From contig WELB01000096.1 of NCBI GenBank assembly GCA_009602725.1, forward strand, positions 418,233-463,240: 45,008 nucleotides of DNA. The letters are read 5' to 3'. The stretch's first letter is position 1, and each line of letters begins with the position of its first letter. Both the position numbers and the translations under genes were made by a program. Source of the DNA: Spirogloea muscicola. Its lineage: Eukaryota; Streptophyta; Zygnematophyceae; Spirogloeales; Spirogloeaceae. Shown one piece after another: positions 27,670-37,299 of this stretch. Below the pieces are notes generated by a model that was given only the letters and a program-made list of their open reading frames with translations, was not told the origin of the DNA and searched no databases.

Positions 27670-27771
27670 TCGCGGGTTGGGGTTCGGGGTTCAGGGTTTC
27701 TCTCTCTTTAGGGTTTGGGGCCGAGCGCCGCGGCCGCGAGAGTCCGGCGACAGCGGCGAGCCCGCCAGAAG

Positions 27772-27802
<31 letters not shown>
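27670..27802 (-). promoter_or_regulatory. Telo-box and telomere-like promoter segment with GCC run
   Basis: About 85 bp upstream of the minus-strand gene start is TTTAGGGTTT (27707-27716), which on the sense strand is the telo-box AAACCCTAAA. Degenerate GGGTT repeats precede it at 27674-27700, and a GCC triplet run lies at 27775-27802. In plants telo-boxes sit in promoters of growth-related genes. A role here is inferred. Another AAACCCTAA lies in an intron of the same gene near 26671. Confidence 0.45.
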
Positions 27803-27805
<3 letters not shown>

Positions 27806-27959
27806 AGGGCGCGCGAGTGCCAGTGCCGGCGCGGCGCGCTCGCCTTTCGAGCTTTAGTGATTGATTTAATTTACTCCATTTGATTCAATTTATATTGAAC
27901 GGCTGGCCAATCACAGCCATCGCCCTCTACTGGAAGAGAAAAGCGCGGCCGAATTGACT

Positions 27960-28162
27960 GGTGGCTGGGAGAAGCCAGCCCAAAAGGAATGGACAAGGAA
28001 GAAAAAGAAGAAAGAGCTCGCCCATTGAGGATAACAAGAAGGCTCGCCCATAAAGAAAGAGGGGCTGGCAAAGCCAGCCCAAAAAGAATGGACAATGTCC
28101 AAAGCCGAAGAATGAGAAGCCGAGGAAGGACTCCTCTACTCTACCAATCACGACAACATACT
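27960..28162 (-). mobile_element. LINE 3' ends in tandem with stem-loops
   Basis: The conserved 19-nt stem-loop GGGCTGGC-AAA-GCCAGCCC is at 28062-28080, followed by AAAAAGAATGGACAATGTCC. A degenerate copy of the same end lies 100 bp to the left (27962-27999). Between them are two GCTCGCCCAT units, the short tail repeat of this family. The body to the right resembles the 3' untranslated part of the copies at 37341 and 38583, so these are 3' ends of minus-strand LINE copies. The second is cut by an LTR at about 28163. Confidence 0.65.
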
Positions 28163-28163
28163 N

Positions 28164-29094
28164 CCCCGGTCCCGTATCACACGTGCTCCGCCCCCGGCGC
28201 CGCGGCCCGCGGCCCCGGTTCCGTACTGCACGTTCTCCGTCCCCGGCGTCGCGGCCCGAGGCCCTGGTTCCGTACCGTACGAGCCCGGCCCCCCCCGGCG
28301 CCGCGGCCCGTAGCGCCGCGAGGCGCCGCCCGACGCGCAGCTTCGCGCCTCCTCGGCGCCGCCCGAGGCTCCGCGTCGCGCCCCCTTGATGCCGCACACG
28401 GCACCCCGTCGTACCTCATTGGCTCCGCCAAGGCGCCCTTCCGCGCCGTCCAAGTTCACGCGCCGCTTCGCGTCTCCTTGGAGCCGCCCAAGGCGCCGCT
28501 TCGCGCCTCTTTGGAGCCGCCCAAGGCGCCACCTTCCGCGTCCCCTTCGTCCGGCCCGCTCCTTCGGGGGAGGGCCTTGGGGGCGACCCTCGTCACACCC
28601 TCGGGGGAGGGGTGGCAGATGGAACGCTATATAAGTAGTAGGCCTCGGCCGGGCTCCGGAGTCCGACCAGCGCCGAGAGAGACACAGCCCTGTGGCTGCC
28701 TAGCCTGCCCCGCTGCCGCCTAGCCAGCCCCGCTGCTGCCTGCTGCCGCCGCCGCCGCCACAGCTCTGCTGCTGCCGTCTGCTGCCCAGCCCGTCGCCGC
28801 AGCTCGTCGCTGCGGGCCCCGCCGGCTCTCTGGACAGGGATGCTACAGCTCGGCTGCTGTCGCCTGCTGCCCAGCCCGTCGCCGCAGCTCGTTGCTGCGG
28901 GCTCCGCCGGCTCTCTGTAAGTCTATGGTAGAGTCACCTAGGGCGGTGCCTCAGGGTAAGACTTCCGCTGCGCTCTGTGCGCGTATGTGCGTTGGCATTT
29001 CTTCTGTATGAGGGTTGTCTCCTAAACACCCTATGCTTAAATCGAAACCAGGACATTCTGACCCTAACTGTGTGATTAGGGGCAGGGATGTTAC
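28164..29094 (+). mobile_element. Chromovirus LTR, plus orientation, left edge unclear
   Basis: The right part matches the LTR at 40348-41106 (GTGCCTCAGGGTAAGACTTCC, CTAAACACCCTATG, GGGATGTTACA end). A TATA box TATATAAG lies at 28628-28635. Upstream are two tandem repeats: a unit of about 50 bp (CCCCGGCGYCGCGGCCCG.., from 28192) and a 33-bp unit (GCCGCTTCGCG.., from 28462). The left border is blurred by the unknown base at 28163. It is followed at once by minus-strand reverse transcriptase sequence, so it does not belong to that element in a normal order. Confidence 0.75.
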
Positions 29095-30168
29095 AAATCC
29101 CGTACGACCGAAGTCTTGTTGGGGTCGACACGTATGCCGTCCTTGCCTACGACATGCCCGAGGTATGTCAGCTCTGGCTGCTTAATTGCGCACTTGGACC
29201 GCTTGGCATATAAGTGATTGTCACGCAGCAACTGCAGCACTGGGCGCAGGTGCTTCACGTGATCCTCAGGTGGTTTTGCTATACACGAGGATATCGTCCA
29301 AGTAAACCAGCACAAAATGGTAGAGAAGGAGGCCAAAGGCCATCCGCCTGGAATGTAGCCGGTGCATTGCTTAAACCAAAGCTCAGCACCTTGCACTGAA
29401 AATGTCGAAGCGGCGTACGGAACGCCGACTTCGGAACATCGGCAGGCGAGATTCGAATCTGATGGTACCTACTTGCCAGGTCGAGCGAGCTAAACACCGT
29501 AGCCCTGCTCAATCGAATCGATCATCTATTCGAGGCAATGGGTATCGGTTCTTGATTGTAAGCTTATTCAAAGCCCGATAATTGATGCACATCCGTAGAG
29601 TGTCAAAGAGAGTGGGTGCTCCGTATGGCGACTGAAAGGGCTCAATGTAGCCCTTCGCCAGCAGGTCCTCGACCTGGGATTGCATTTCTCAAAATTCGAG
29701 AGGGCTAAGCCGGTACATGGGACGGTAAGGCGGTTGAGCGCCTGGCTCCAATGAGATTGTGTGAGCCGCACCCCGGTGAGGAGGTATACCGTCCGGAAGA
29801 TAGTCGGGAAACACGTCCGCAAAGTCTTCCAGCAGCTTATCAAGGACCCCGCCATGTGATTTTGCAGCATTCACACACAAGTCAGGCTTGGAGTCGTCAT
29901 CATTGAACGCCACCATCACAAGAAATGCCATCTGGACAGTATTCTTGTGAACCAATCGCTTCATCTGCATGGCGGACAGCATCATGAAAGCGCCTGCCGC
30001 CAGCGGCGGTGCACAGGGAAGTTGCTTGCAAAGGACAAAGCGCCGTGCGCCACGTTGGACAGTGCAAGTCCGGCGTTCATAGCCAAGGCATGCTGATGCG
30101 GCACGAAGCCAGTCATCTCCCAATATCACATCAAATGCGACAGTCAATGCAATAGCGTAGCAATGCAC
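29091..30168 (-). pseudogene. Ty3/gypsy reverse transcriptase, frameshifted
   Basis: On the minus strand a long frame at 29689-30168 covers the protease end and the linker (ending PYRPMYRLSPLEF). It runs into reverse transcriptase blocks in changing frames: [48 protein letters not shown], then VLVYLDDILVYS in another frame, and YLGHVVGKDGIRVDPNK. Shifts and a stop break it near 29700, 29520 and 29290. It ends where an opposite-facing LTR begins at 29094, so RNase H and integrase are missing here. The element is dead. Confidence 0.85.
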
Positions 30169-30174
30169 CTTGGC

Positions 30175-30582
30175 TTAATACTGTTGAATGCGAATTGGAA
30201 TTGAGCACAAACCCAGCACATTGGTGGGGTGGCCATCGGCCAAAGTCACTCTAGATAGTCCGTCTGCTTGCAAAGGCAAGCCAGCGGAGCACACCAAATC
30301 CCTACTCACAAAGAACACTGAGGCCCCTGAGTCTAGGAGGATCCTAGCTGGTGCCGCAGCAATCAGCCCCTCGAATAGCATAGTGTGTCCCCCATGGACA
30401 CTGCCAAGAAGTGAGGTGCGAGCGACGTAGACCAGGACCGAGGTCGGGTAAGGCCGACGCTGAGAGGCATCGATGCTACGCCTAAGGAGCCTGTGTCCCG
30501 CCTCGTGCTTGCACAACAGCGTCATCCCCAGCGGAGCTCGATCAGTTACGCCGCGCCTCTGCGGCGCAATGAAGAACAGCAT
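30175..30582 (-). pseudogene. Ty3/gypsy aspartic protease segment
   Basis: The minus-strand frame carries LLDSGASVFFVSRDLV, the retroviral-type aspartic protease active site (DSGA), then VTLADGHPTNVLG. It sits between the gag and reverse transcriptase pieces, as in Ty3/gypsy order. It is separated from both by frame breaks. Confidence 0.8.
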
Positions 30583-30630
30583 TTCTTCAGCCTCACGGCT
30601 CTCAGGCCAGCTCAGATTAACATCAGCAGC

Positions 30631-31539
30631 CTATTGCAAGTCATTGTGGGCAAGCCACACAAATAGAGGCCCTGCGGCCTCCAGACCTTGCAATAAAGCA
30701 GGCATGTAGCGCACAACCGGTATGTTGGTTGGCGGGCAAGCAATGCCGGCAAGATCAAACAGCGCAAGTGCGTCTGGCTGAATGAAATGGCTCCCAGAAG
30801 CAAGGGTCAGGCACTCACGCTTCCCCTTGAAGCCGCCCTTGTCCCAGCCCATCGGGCGCTGTGGACGTGGCCTTGCCGAAGATGCCGCCGGGCAGTCCCG
30901 GAGCACGTGACCCTGGTCACCGCACTTGAAGCATCCAGCTCCCTCCACGCGTGGCTTGGAGAAGCCGCCGTGAGGACGCGCGTTTGAGCCCTGGCGTGGG
31001 TTGAAACGCTTGTTGCCGCGGTCTGCATCAGAACCGCCTGCGTGCAGCAGGGGGCGCTTGCTCGGACCGGCAAGGTTCGGCGTGCTGAGCACCTTGCGAG
31101 CGTGCTCCACCATGTGGGTGAAGTCCGTGAGCTGTTTCGCCATCGCGGAATCCACCGCGACCCAAGTGCGATAACGGTCAGGCAATCCAGCCTTGAACTG
31201 CTGGCATTGCTCAATCGGCCTCATGGGCTCGGTGCGTAGCTTGGATAGCAGCAGCCAGAATTTCCGTAGACAGGCCTCAAAGGCCTCGGTCCCTTCACAC
31301 TCCATGTGGAGAGCATCAAGCTCGTCGCGAGCGCGCAGCTCCTCGTGAGGGTCCCCATATGTGGACAAGAGCGAGCTGCAGAAGTACTCGGCAGGCGTCG
31401 AGCCCTTCTTGATGGTATTACACCATTCCCGGGGCTCCCCTGTGAGATAGGTAGAAGCGAGGCGCACGCGTGCCTCCGCCGCCGTGAGTGTACATATGAA
31501 CCACTCATCCATCTCATCCAGCCATGCCTGCTGTGACAT
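30631..31539 (-). pseudogene. Ty3/gypsy gag with zinc knuckle, joined directly to LTR
   Basis: An uninterrupted frame of 302 aa contains a retrotransposon gag domain (WFICTLTAAEARVRLASTYL, EPREWCNTIKK, QFKAGLPDRYRTWV) and one CCHC zinc knuckle, CFKCGDQGHVLRDC. Its first codons overlap the LTR end at 31532-31540. No primer binding site or leader lies between the LTR and gag, and the frame seems to begin inside the capsid region. A deletion or permuted insertion is likely. The frame is open, but it is not a normal full gag. Confidence 0.82.
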
Positions 31540-32290
31540 CTCTGTTCCTAATCACACGGTTAAGGTCAGAATGTCCTGTTTGGGTTTCGGACATAGGGTG
31601 TTTTGGAGACAACCCCCTCACAGAGTGGAACGCCAGCGCACACAGCGCATACATACGCGCACAGAGCGCAGCGGAAGTCTTACCCTGAGGCACCGCCAGA
31701 AGGCGGCGACTCACCGAGGGTCAGCAGCTGTCCCCGCAAGGGGCGCGGCCATGGTACTTACAGAGAGCCGGCGAGGCCCGCAGCGAAGTGCTGCGGCGCC
31801 GGGCTGAGCAGCAGGCGGCAGCAGCAGAGCTGTGGCGGCGGCTGCGGCAGCAGGCAGCAGCAGGGCTGTGCCTCTCGTGGCGTCACGGGTCCGACTGCTC
31901 AGTCTGGCCTCTGCCTACCACTGATAAGCGTTCCATCTGCCACCCCTCCCCCGAGGGTGTGACGAGGGCTGCTCCAAGGTCCTGCCCCGGAGGGGCGGGC
32001 CTGACAAGGGAATACGACGGATCTGCCGGACGCTGCCGCGCGCGAGCGAAGCAGCGCCTGGCGGATGGAGACAACTCCCGGACGATGCCGCGCGCGAGCG
32101 AAGCAGCGCCTCTCGGATAGTACGACTGGCAGACGATGCCGCGCGGTCCGAAGAACGGGGTTTCGGACCGTACTTAGCTACACGGGGTGTAGCAAAATAC
32201 CCGCACCATTTGGGACTCCCAAACGGTAGACACGATACGATCATGTAAGGTTACCGGCACCGTTGGCACTCAAACGGAGGGAACGTTACA
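31532..32290 (-). mobile_element. Chromovirus LTR, 759 bp, minus orientation
   Basis: Reads TGTAACGTTCCC..GATGTCACA on the minus strand. It matches the plus-strand LTR at 40348-41106 almost throughout and has the same length. It has TG..CA ends. On its 5' side (32291-32303) is a polypurine tract, and integrase sequence precedes it. On its 3' side gag follows without a primer binding site. The U3 part holds about 51-bp tandem units with GCGAGCGAAGCAGCGCC. Confidence 0.9.
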
Positions 32291-32303
32291 TACCTCCCCA
32301 CTT
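32291..32303 (-). other. Polypurine tract before the LTR
   Basis: On the minus strand AAGTGGGGAGGTA lies directly before the LTR start TGTAACG. This fits the plus-strand primer of an LTR retrotransposon and marks the LTR as the 3' LTR of the integrase-bearing fragment. Confidence 0.65.
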
Positions 32304-33489
32304 AGATGTTCACGTCCTTGGGAACAAGAAGGGAGCACTACAGAAGATACTGGACGATGGAGAGAAGAAACAATGCCTCCTGTCAGATACTCGTGAACGA
32401 GGGAAGGACAATTGGCAAGATTGACCGCAGATTCCCATGTACGGTGCTCAGGCGCATAGCCCAGCCACTTGATAAGACACCACGGGACTTACAACGCCCA
32501 CGGAGATTGGCCCGGTGGGACAAAGTCTCCTCCACGTGGTCCTTTTCCTCGTTGGCAAGAACGATGGGAGGTGGGGGCGGTTGGACACGGCCATCCGGAT
32601 GGCTTGAGCTGAGACACATGGAGTTTCTATTGTACCGGTGTATCGAGCTCATATGCGACCTTGCCGACCAGGCGCATTACACGAAAGGGTCCAACCCACG
32701 TTGGCAGCAGCTTGTGCGTACCCATAGCCCGCAAGGCGAGGTGCTTAGTGCGCAATAGCAGTGGGGCACCACGTCGAAGGACACATACTTGCGATGTAAA
32801 TCAGCATACTGCTTTTGCCGGTGGTGAGCAATTGTCAAGAACTGCTTAGCCCTCCGCTGAGCCTCCAGGAGGTCACCGGTAAAGCTTACTGCGGCCGGAA
32901 CGCAGTCCGGCCTCCCCACCTGCAAAGGTGATCGGGGATGCTGACATTCAGGAAGAAGGGTGTGCTTTTGGGAGTCATGAAAGGCGTTGTTCACAGCATA
33001 CTCGCTGGAGCAAGGTACTCGTCCCAGTCAGCCTGACTGAGGTTTACAAAATGCCTTAGCATGTCTGCCAATCCCGCTTCAACCTCACAGTCTGACCGTC
33101 TGATAGTGGGTGGAAAGCTGTGGACATGGATTGCTTGTGCCAATAAGCCTGCACACTTCGTTCCGGAAGTGACCTGTGGAGCGAGGATCGCAAGCACACG
33201 ATTCGCTCGGGTGAGTCGTGCAGTTTCCATACTCGGTCCCCAGACATGCCAGCAACTTGGCAGGCTTGGGAGAGCAAGCCGTACTACGCTGGCAGGTGGC
33301 GCAAGTCTTCACACTGTACTGCATTTACAAGCCCGGCCACCAAAAAGAAGCTTGATAGCTTTTCTTGTCTTTCCAATACCCAAGTGACCACTGTACTGAG
33401 GCTCATGCGTCTCTTGCATGATACTAGTGCGCAAGGCATTGCAGTTGGGCACCACAATGGCGTCACCTCGCCACCAGAAGCCGTGGTCA
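32304..33489 (-). pseudogene. Chromovirus integrase and chromodomain, broken
   Basis: Going down the minus strand: the zinc-binding region (FWWRGDAIVVPN.., YSGHLGIGKTRKA, VKTCATCQRS), core blocks in shifting frames (FRNEVCRLIGT, AFHPLSDGQTVRLKRD, ADMLRHFVNLSQADWDEYLA), the C-terminal region (FTGDLLEAQRRAKQFLTIAH, RQKQYADLHRK) and a chromodomain in another frame (VLIKWLGYAPEHRTWE, NLANCPSLVHEYL). The chromodomain assigns the element to the chromoviruses. Frame changes show it is inactive. Its upstream side breaks into LINE sequence at about 33490. Confidence 0.85.
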
Positions 33490-34590
33490 CATAAAATAGG
33501 CCGAAACGCGTCGTCGCAAAAACAGCAGAATGCCGCTGGCAGGCCCATCTCAGCCGGAAACACATCTTGCACGTCGTGCACAGCCTAGATTGGCAATACT
33601 CTGGAGGAGAGTGTGGAAACGAGGACCTATAGCCAAAGATGTAAACTGCTGCTGGCAGGAGCTGATCGCGTTGGGGGTAATCGGAGTAGTGCTGCAGCCT
33701 TCTTTGCTCTGCACTGCCCACTGCGTGGCCAACGATGTATGTCGGTGCTGGACCTTTATACGCCTCCGCAATAACAACATCGACCAAGGCCCGTGGTCCT
33801 CCACCAGCTTGCAAGCCGACAATGTCAGGTGTGCGGCGATGATGACGTCCCTGGGCATCTGTGGTGATAGGCATGATGTTGTTCACTTCCACGACCGCAC
33901 GGTAACCGGCGTCGCGCATCAAACCCGCCAGGGCATCGCGGAGGAGGTTGTGGATGCCCGCCACTTTCGGTCCAGTGGGGCAACGCAGCATGTGAGTGGC
34001 GAGCTCAGCACCCTCTGCACGGAAACCTCACTCACAGGCGCACCCCAATCAGGCATTTAGGTGGGAGGCCGAGGAAGAGTTGAAGCGACGTCCGAAAGGC
34101 CTCGGAGCTGAAGCTGAAGGCTTTGGCGACGGCCTGTGAGGTGATTTAATCCGTGGCACCAGGTGTGGCGAGAGAAGTAAGTCTTGCCAGGCTCCTTGGA
34201 TTGCTCTGCATCTCTGGCAGCCTCCTCAATCTTCTGCGGCGCTCATCTTCCACTGCCGTAACCAGTCTGGATTGTGCCTTTCTATCAGAAGCTCGGCCGA
34301 GGTCTGAGAATGGCGTGAGTAGGGGTTGTATAAAGTGGAAGAGCCGACTGCCGAGTCGCGGATGCTCCTCAGATCCGCTTGGAAGGGGAAGGAGCCTTCC
34401 TCCACATTGCGCACAGGGTCGTGGAGGCAAGGGAAGCGCATGGGAAGCAGAGAGGCGACCTGGTGCCAGCAGCCCAGGAAGGCTGCTTGCGCCGTCTGCT
34501 CCATTGACCGGCAGCCAAGGCCGCCCAAGCGAGTGGGAAGGGAGTGCCACGCTCCTTGACCAGAGAAGGAATGGCGCGCCTTTAGAGAAG
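33490..34590 (-). pseudogene. LINE ORF2 C-terminal part with endonuclease-like domain
   Basis: Minus strand. The segment starts with LPTRLGGLGCRSMEQTAQAA (34500s), the conserved region after a LINE reverse transcriptase. It continues through HNPDWLRQWKMSAAED, a degenerate SSEAFRTSLQLFLGLPP segment and a His/Cys stretch, to IHNLLRDALAGLMRDAGYRA and RRTPDIVGL..ALVDVVIA. The last motif resembles the PD..D core of restriction-like endonucleases known from some green-algal LINEs. The tail GPRFHTLLQSIANLG..FPAEM matches the copy at 35300. Chromovirus integrase interrupts it at about 33490. Stops and shifts are present. The endonuclease label is inferred from motif spacing. Confidence 0.65.
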
Positions 34591-34592
34591 AG

Positions 34593-34790
34593 GGGCTGGC
34601 CAAGCCAGCCCAAAAGGAATGGACAATATTAAAGTCAAAAAAGGTGCCGAAAAGAAAAGTACACAACTAGACACAGACGATGCATATGGAAGCTCAGTAC
34701 CTGCGAGTGACTCGCTGCAGGAAAAGCGGTCCACCCCAAAATGTCGGAGCAGATCGTCCCTTTCACCCGCCTGGCCCACACTCCTGACCT
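34593..34790 (-). mobile_element. LINE 3' end with stem-loop, 5'-truncated
   Basis: The stem-loop GGGCTGGC-CAA-GCCAGCCC is at 34593-34611, followed by CAAAAGGAATGGACAATATT, then AAGCTCAGTACCTGCGAGTG and CGCTGCAGGAAAAGCGG. This matches the order at 37341-37500. It is the 3' end of a minus-strand LINE and abuts the ORF2 piece to its left, probably a truncated copy inserted into an older one. Confidence 0.7.
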
Positions 34791-35665
34791 GCGTGCCCAG
34801 GCACGCCTCACGGCGCTGGTTGAAATAGCGGCCTCTGACCAGGTGGAGCTTCTCCCTTCGTCTGACCTTCGCGGCCACGCCCGGCTCCTCTCAGCCTCTT
34901 TTCCTTGGGCGGCGGCGTGATTATCAGCGCTCCCACTCCACGCGGCGCTCACCATGCCCGATGAGGTCCTCAGGGACGGCGGTCCACCACAGCTCTTCGG
35001 CCTCCTCCCTCCCTGCCTCGTGGGCGTCACTCAGTGCTAGTGCATTGCCCGTCACGCTGACCCTGCGGAGCTGGCTGCGCATATGCTCCATTGCGCGCAC
35101 GGGGGCGAGCGGACCGCTTCCCACGATCTCCTGTGAGATGGTATGCAGGGGGTGTTTACGGAGGCTGGCTTCAAGTTAGCTGTGAAGAACTCCTCAATAA
35201 TGCCCATCCAGCTGGGCGCGGACGGCCAGCCCCATACACGACGCGCCGACCTAGTCGCCATCCCGCCCGGCTGAGATGTGCTTTTGGCTGTCTGGGTCCG
35301 AGTTTTCACACCCTCCTCCACAACATTGCCAATCTAGGCTACACACGACGAGCAGATGTGTTCCCGGCTGAGATGTGCTTGCAAGCTGCAAATCTGTCTT
35401 TCTTGCGTCGACGAGTTTCGGGCTGTCTGCAGCGTGCCCAGGCTAATGCCTTGCACCAGAAAGCTGGGCGAGCTCTAGTTGGTGGCAGAAGGGCTTCTTA
35501 ACCGACACCGAGAATTCAGGCATCGCTTAGCGACCTTTATGTTTTGACCCGCGGTTACTGAGCGGGTCATCTGCTGTAGGTTATATAGGTCTTAGATGTG
35601 CTTGCCTTTGTACTCGACCATTTTGGCCTTCGTTTGTTTCAAATACACGAATTTTCTGGCCGTTT
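34791..35665 (+). pseudogene. LINE ORF2 C-terminus and 3' UTR, plus strand, degenerate
   Basis: From about 34870 the plus strand reads MPDEVLRDGGPPQLFGLLPP, then HMLHCARGG (His/Cys finger-like), SHDLL-stop-DGMQGVFTEAGFKLA, NSSIMPIQLGADGQPHTRRAD and GPSFHTLLHNIANLGYTRRA. The tail is FLRRRVSGCLQRAQANALHQ and GRALVGGRRAS. It parallels the minus-strand copy at 33490-34150 but has stops and a deletion after RRADLVAIPPG. The 3' part (35406-35664) repeats at 38159-38420 with GTTTTGACCCGCGGTTACTG and ends in GTTTCAAATACACGAA, without the GGGCTGGC stem-loop, so it is a sister subfamily. The part 34791-34870 is unassigned. Confidence 0.65.
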
Positions 35666-35704
35666 GATTAAGCCACATGGCTCTGTTGGCATTGCATGAC
35701 CGAC

Positions 35705-36189
35705 TGTTTGGGACAAGTGGGCCCGCCAGGTGGCGGGCTGGCTTGCCGCGCAAGGGCCCGCCCGGAGGTGGGTCCCGCCATTCGAAATACCCCTCGATGA
35801 TTCGCCCGTTCAATGGGAGGATCCTGGGCCCGCCGCAAAGGCGGGCCTTGAGGCGACCCGCTCACACCCCTGGAGGGGGGGTGGCACGAGGAAGCACAAG
35901 GAGCCTTGGGGGCTGAGGCTCTACAATCAGTCCGAACCCAGGAAGCCTCGGAGCAGCTTTGCCGCTGCTCGCCGCCGCAGCCGCCTCCGCACTGCGCTGC
36001 GGGGCCTGCTGCGCCGGCCTGCGCCCAGGAGGTGGAGTCGCCGCCGGACGGCGGCACCACAGGGCCTATCTTCCGCTGCGCCTATGCCCTAGTGCTTACT
36101 TGTGTAGTGGGTTGGCTCCTAAACCCACTACGTTCGAACTCAATACGGACTGCTCTCTCTAAATTCGTCTTTAGAGCAGGTTCCTTACA
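35705..36189 (+). mobile_element. Divergent or short LTR of the chromovirus family
   Basis: GGCCTTGAGGCGACCCGCTC and CACCCCTGGAGGGGGGGTGG match the U3 of the LTRs at 28164 and 39118. TCTTCCGCTGCGCC and GGTTGGCTCCTAAACCCAC match their 3' part. The likely ends are TGTTTGGGAC at 35705 and CTTACA at 36189. No internal coding region follows; LINE sequence starts at about 36200. It is probably a solo or truncated LTR. Confidence 0.55.
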
Positions 36190-36199
36190 CCGCCAAATG

Positions 36200-36660
36200 C
36201 ACCAGATCAGAGAAATTCGCGGCCCTGGCGATGGATGTACACGTGGCTTTCGGCAGCCGCTGGCTGGATCTCCTTCAGCGGCTTGCCCGCCAGGCCATTG
36301 ACCGCGGCCGGGTCTGCAGGGGCGATGCCCGGCTTCAACGCCGCCGGTTCGCTCGCCCAAGTCTTCCGCATGCGCCTGGCGGTATAGTCTCAACGCTCCC
36401 TCGCCCACGCCGTCCACACGCAAGCAGGCCGTGCTGTGGCCGCCGCTCTGGGTCTCGGCCGAGTGCCTCTTTCCCTGCAGCGAGCTACTCAGAAATGATG
36501 TTGCTCACTCGTGGGTACTCAGCTTCCCTCTGCATCGTCTACATGTTTTGCAGTGTTTTGTAGTGTAGTCATTTTCCCGGCTCCTCCTTCTTTGGCTTTG
36601 GACATTGTCCATTCTTTTTGGGCTGGCTTTGCCAGCCCCTCGTCTCTGTGGGCGATCACT
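36200..36660 (+). mobile_element. 5'-truncated LINE copy, plus strand, with 3' stem-loop
   Basis: The plus strand encodes the ORF2 end in broken frames (DVHVAFGSRWLDLLQRLARQ, FNAAGSLAQVFRMRLAV, FPAASYSEMMLLTRGY). A 3' untranslated part with GGCTTTGGACATTGTCCATTC follows, then the stem-loop GGGCTGGC-TTT-GCCAGCCC at 36620-36638 and the tail CCCTCGTCTCTGTGGGCGAT. It mirrors the minus-strand copy at 37300-37800. Confidence 0.7.
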
Positions 36661-36845
36661 TCTTCGAAAAGAAGCACTCCGGCGAGACCCCGAGGCAGCA
36701 GCCATAGCGCAGCCGGCACGCGTGTGGACTGCGTGAGCCAGAGAGCGCTGAAGAGAGACGGAGAGCCGCATGCGAAAGATCTGAGCGAGCGAGCCGGCAG
36801 CATTGAGGGGGCTGGGAACGGCCAGCCCAAAACGAATGAACTTAA
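36661..36845 (-). mobile_element. LINE ORF2 tail fragment, minus strand
   Basis: The minus strand reads LNAAGSLAQIFRMRLSVSLQ, RSLAHAVHTRAGCAMAAASG and RRSASF, the same C-terminal block as its neighbours. Its downstream side is cut at about 36660, where the plus-strand copy ends, giving a tail-to-tail arrangement. GGCTGGGAACGGCCAGCCC at about 36811-36829 forms a related hairpin at its upstream side. Confidence 0.6.
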
Positions 36846-36874
36846 GTGTTCTCAAAGTTGTTCTCTTTATTAAC

Positions 36875-36971
36875 TCTGGGCTGGCCTCTCACAGCTCAAT
36901 AAGTGATCCATCCTACCCAATGAGAAGGACGCTTGCAGGAGAGGGCGGCAGCTGTGAGAGGCCAGCCCAGA
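36875..36971. repeat. 97-bp fold-back element with 22-bp perfect arms
   Basis: CTGGGCTGGCCTCTCACAGC (from 36876) returns as its exact complement at 36950-36970. Including the outer T-A pair, the arms are 22 bp with a 53-nt loop. The GGGCTGGC core links it to the LINE 3'-end hairpins. Confidence 0.85.
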
Positions 36972-37299
36972 TAAATGAATGAACGAAATTCGAAGAAGCC
37001 AGGGGAAGCGCTGAAAAGCTAGCACAAAATAAACCAAGCAGCTACGAAATACTCAGTAACCCCTGCTAAGCAGCCGCAGGTAAGAGAAACTGGGCTCCTG
37101 GCAGCGGGTCCCCTGGCCAGGGCCAGAGGCCGCAGCTAATGCACGACCTGCACTCAGATGCAGCGGGCGTGACATGGACCTTTGCGGCGAGACGGACAGG
37201 CGCTTGCTATACTATACACCTGCACGAGCGAGCCTGCTGCTACCCAAACTTTGAGTCAGCGCTTTTGGCCCCTTTGGAGAAAGAATAGAAGACAAAATA
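36972..37299. other. Retroelement spacer, nothing recognised
   Basis: About 330 bp between the fold-back element and the next LINE 3' end. I see no coding signal, hairpin or match to other parts of the window. Confidence 0.4.
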
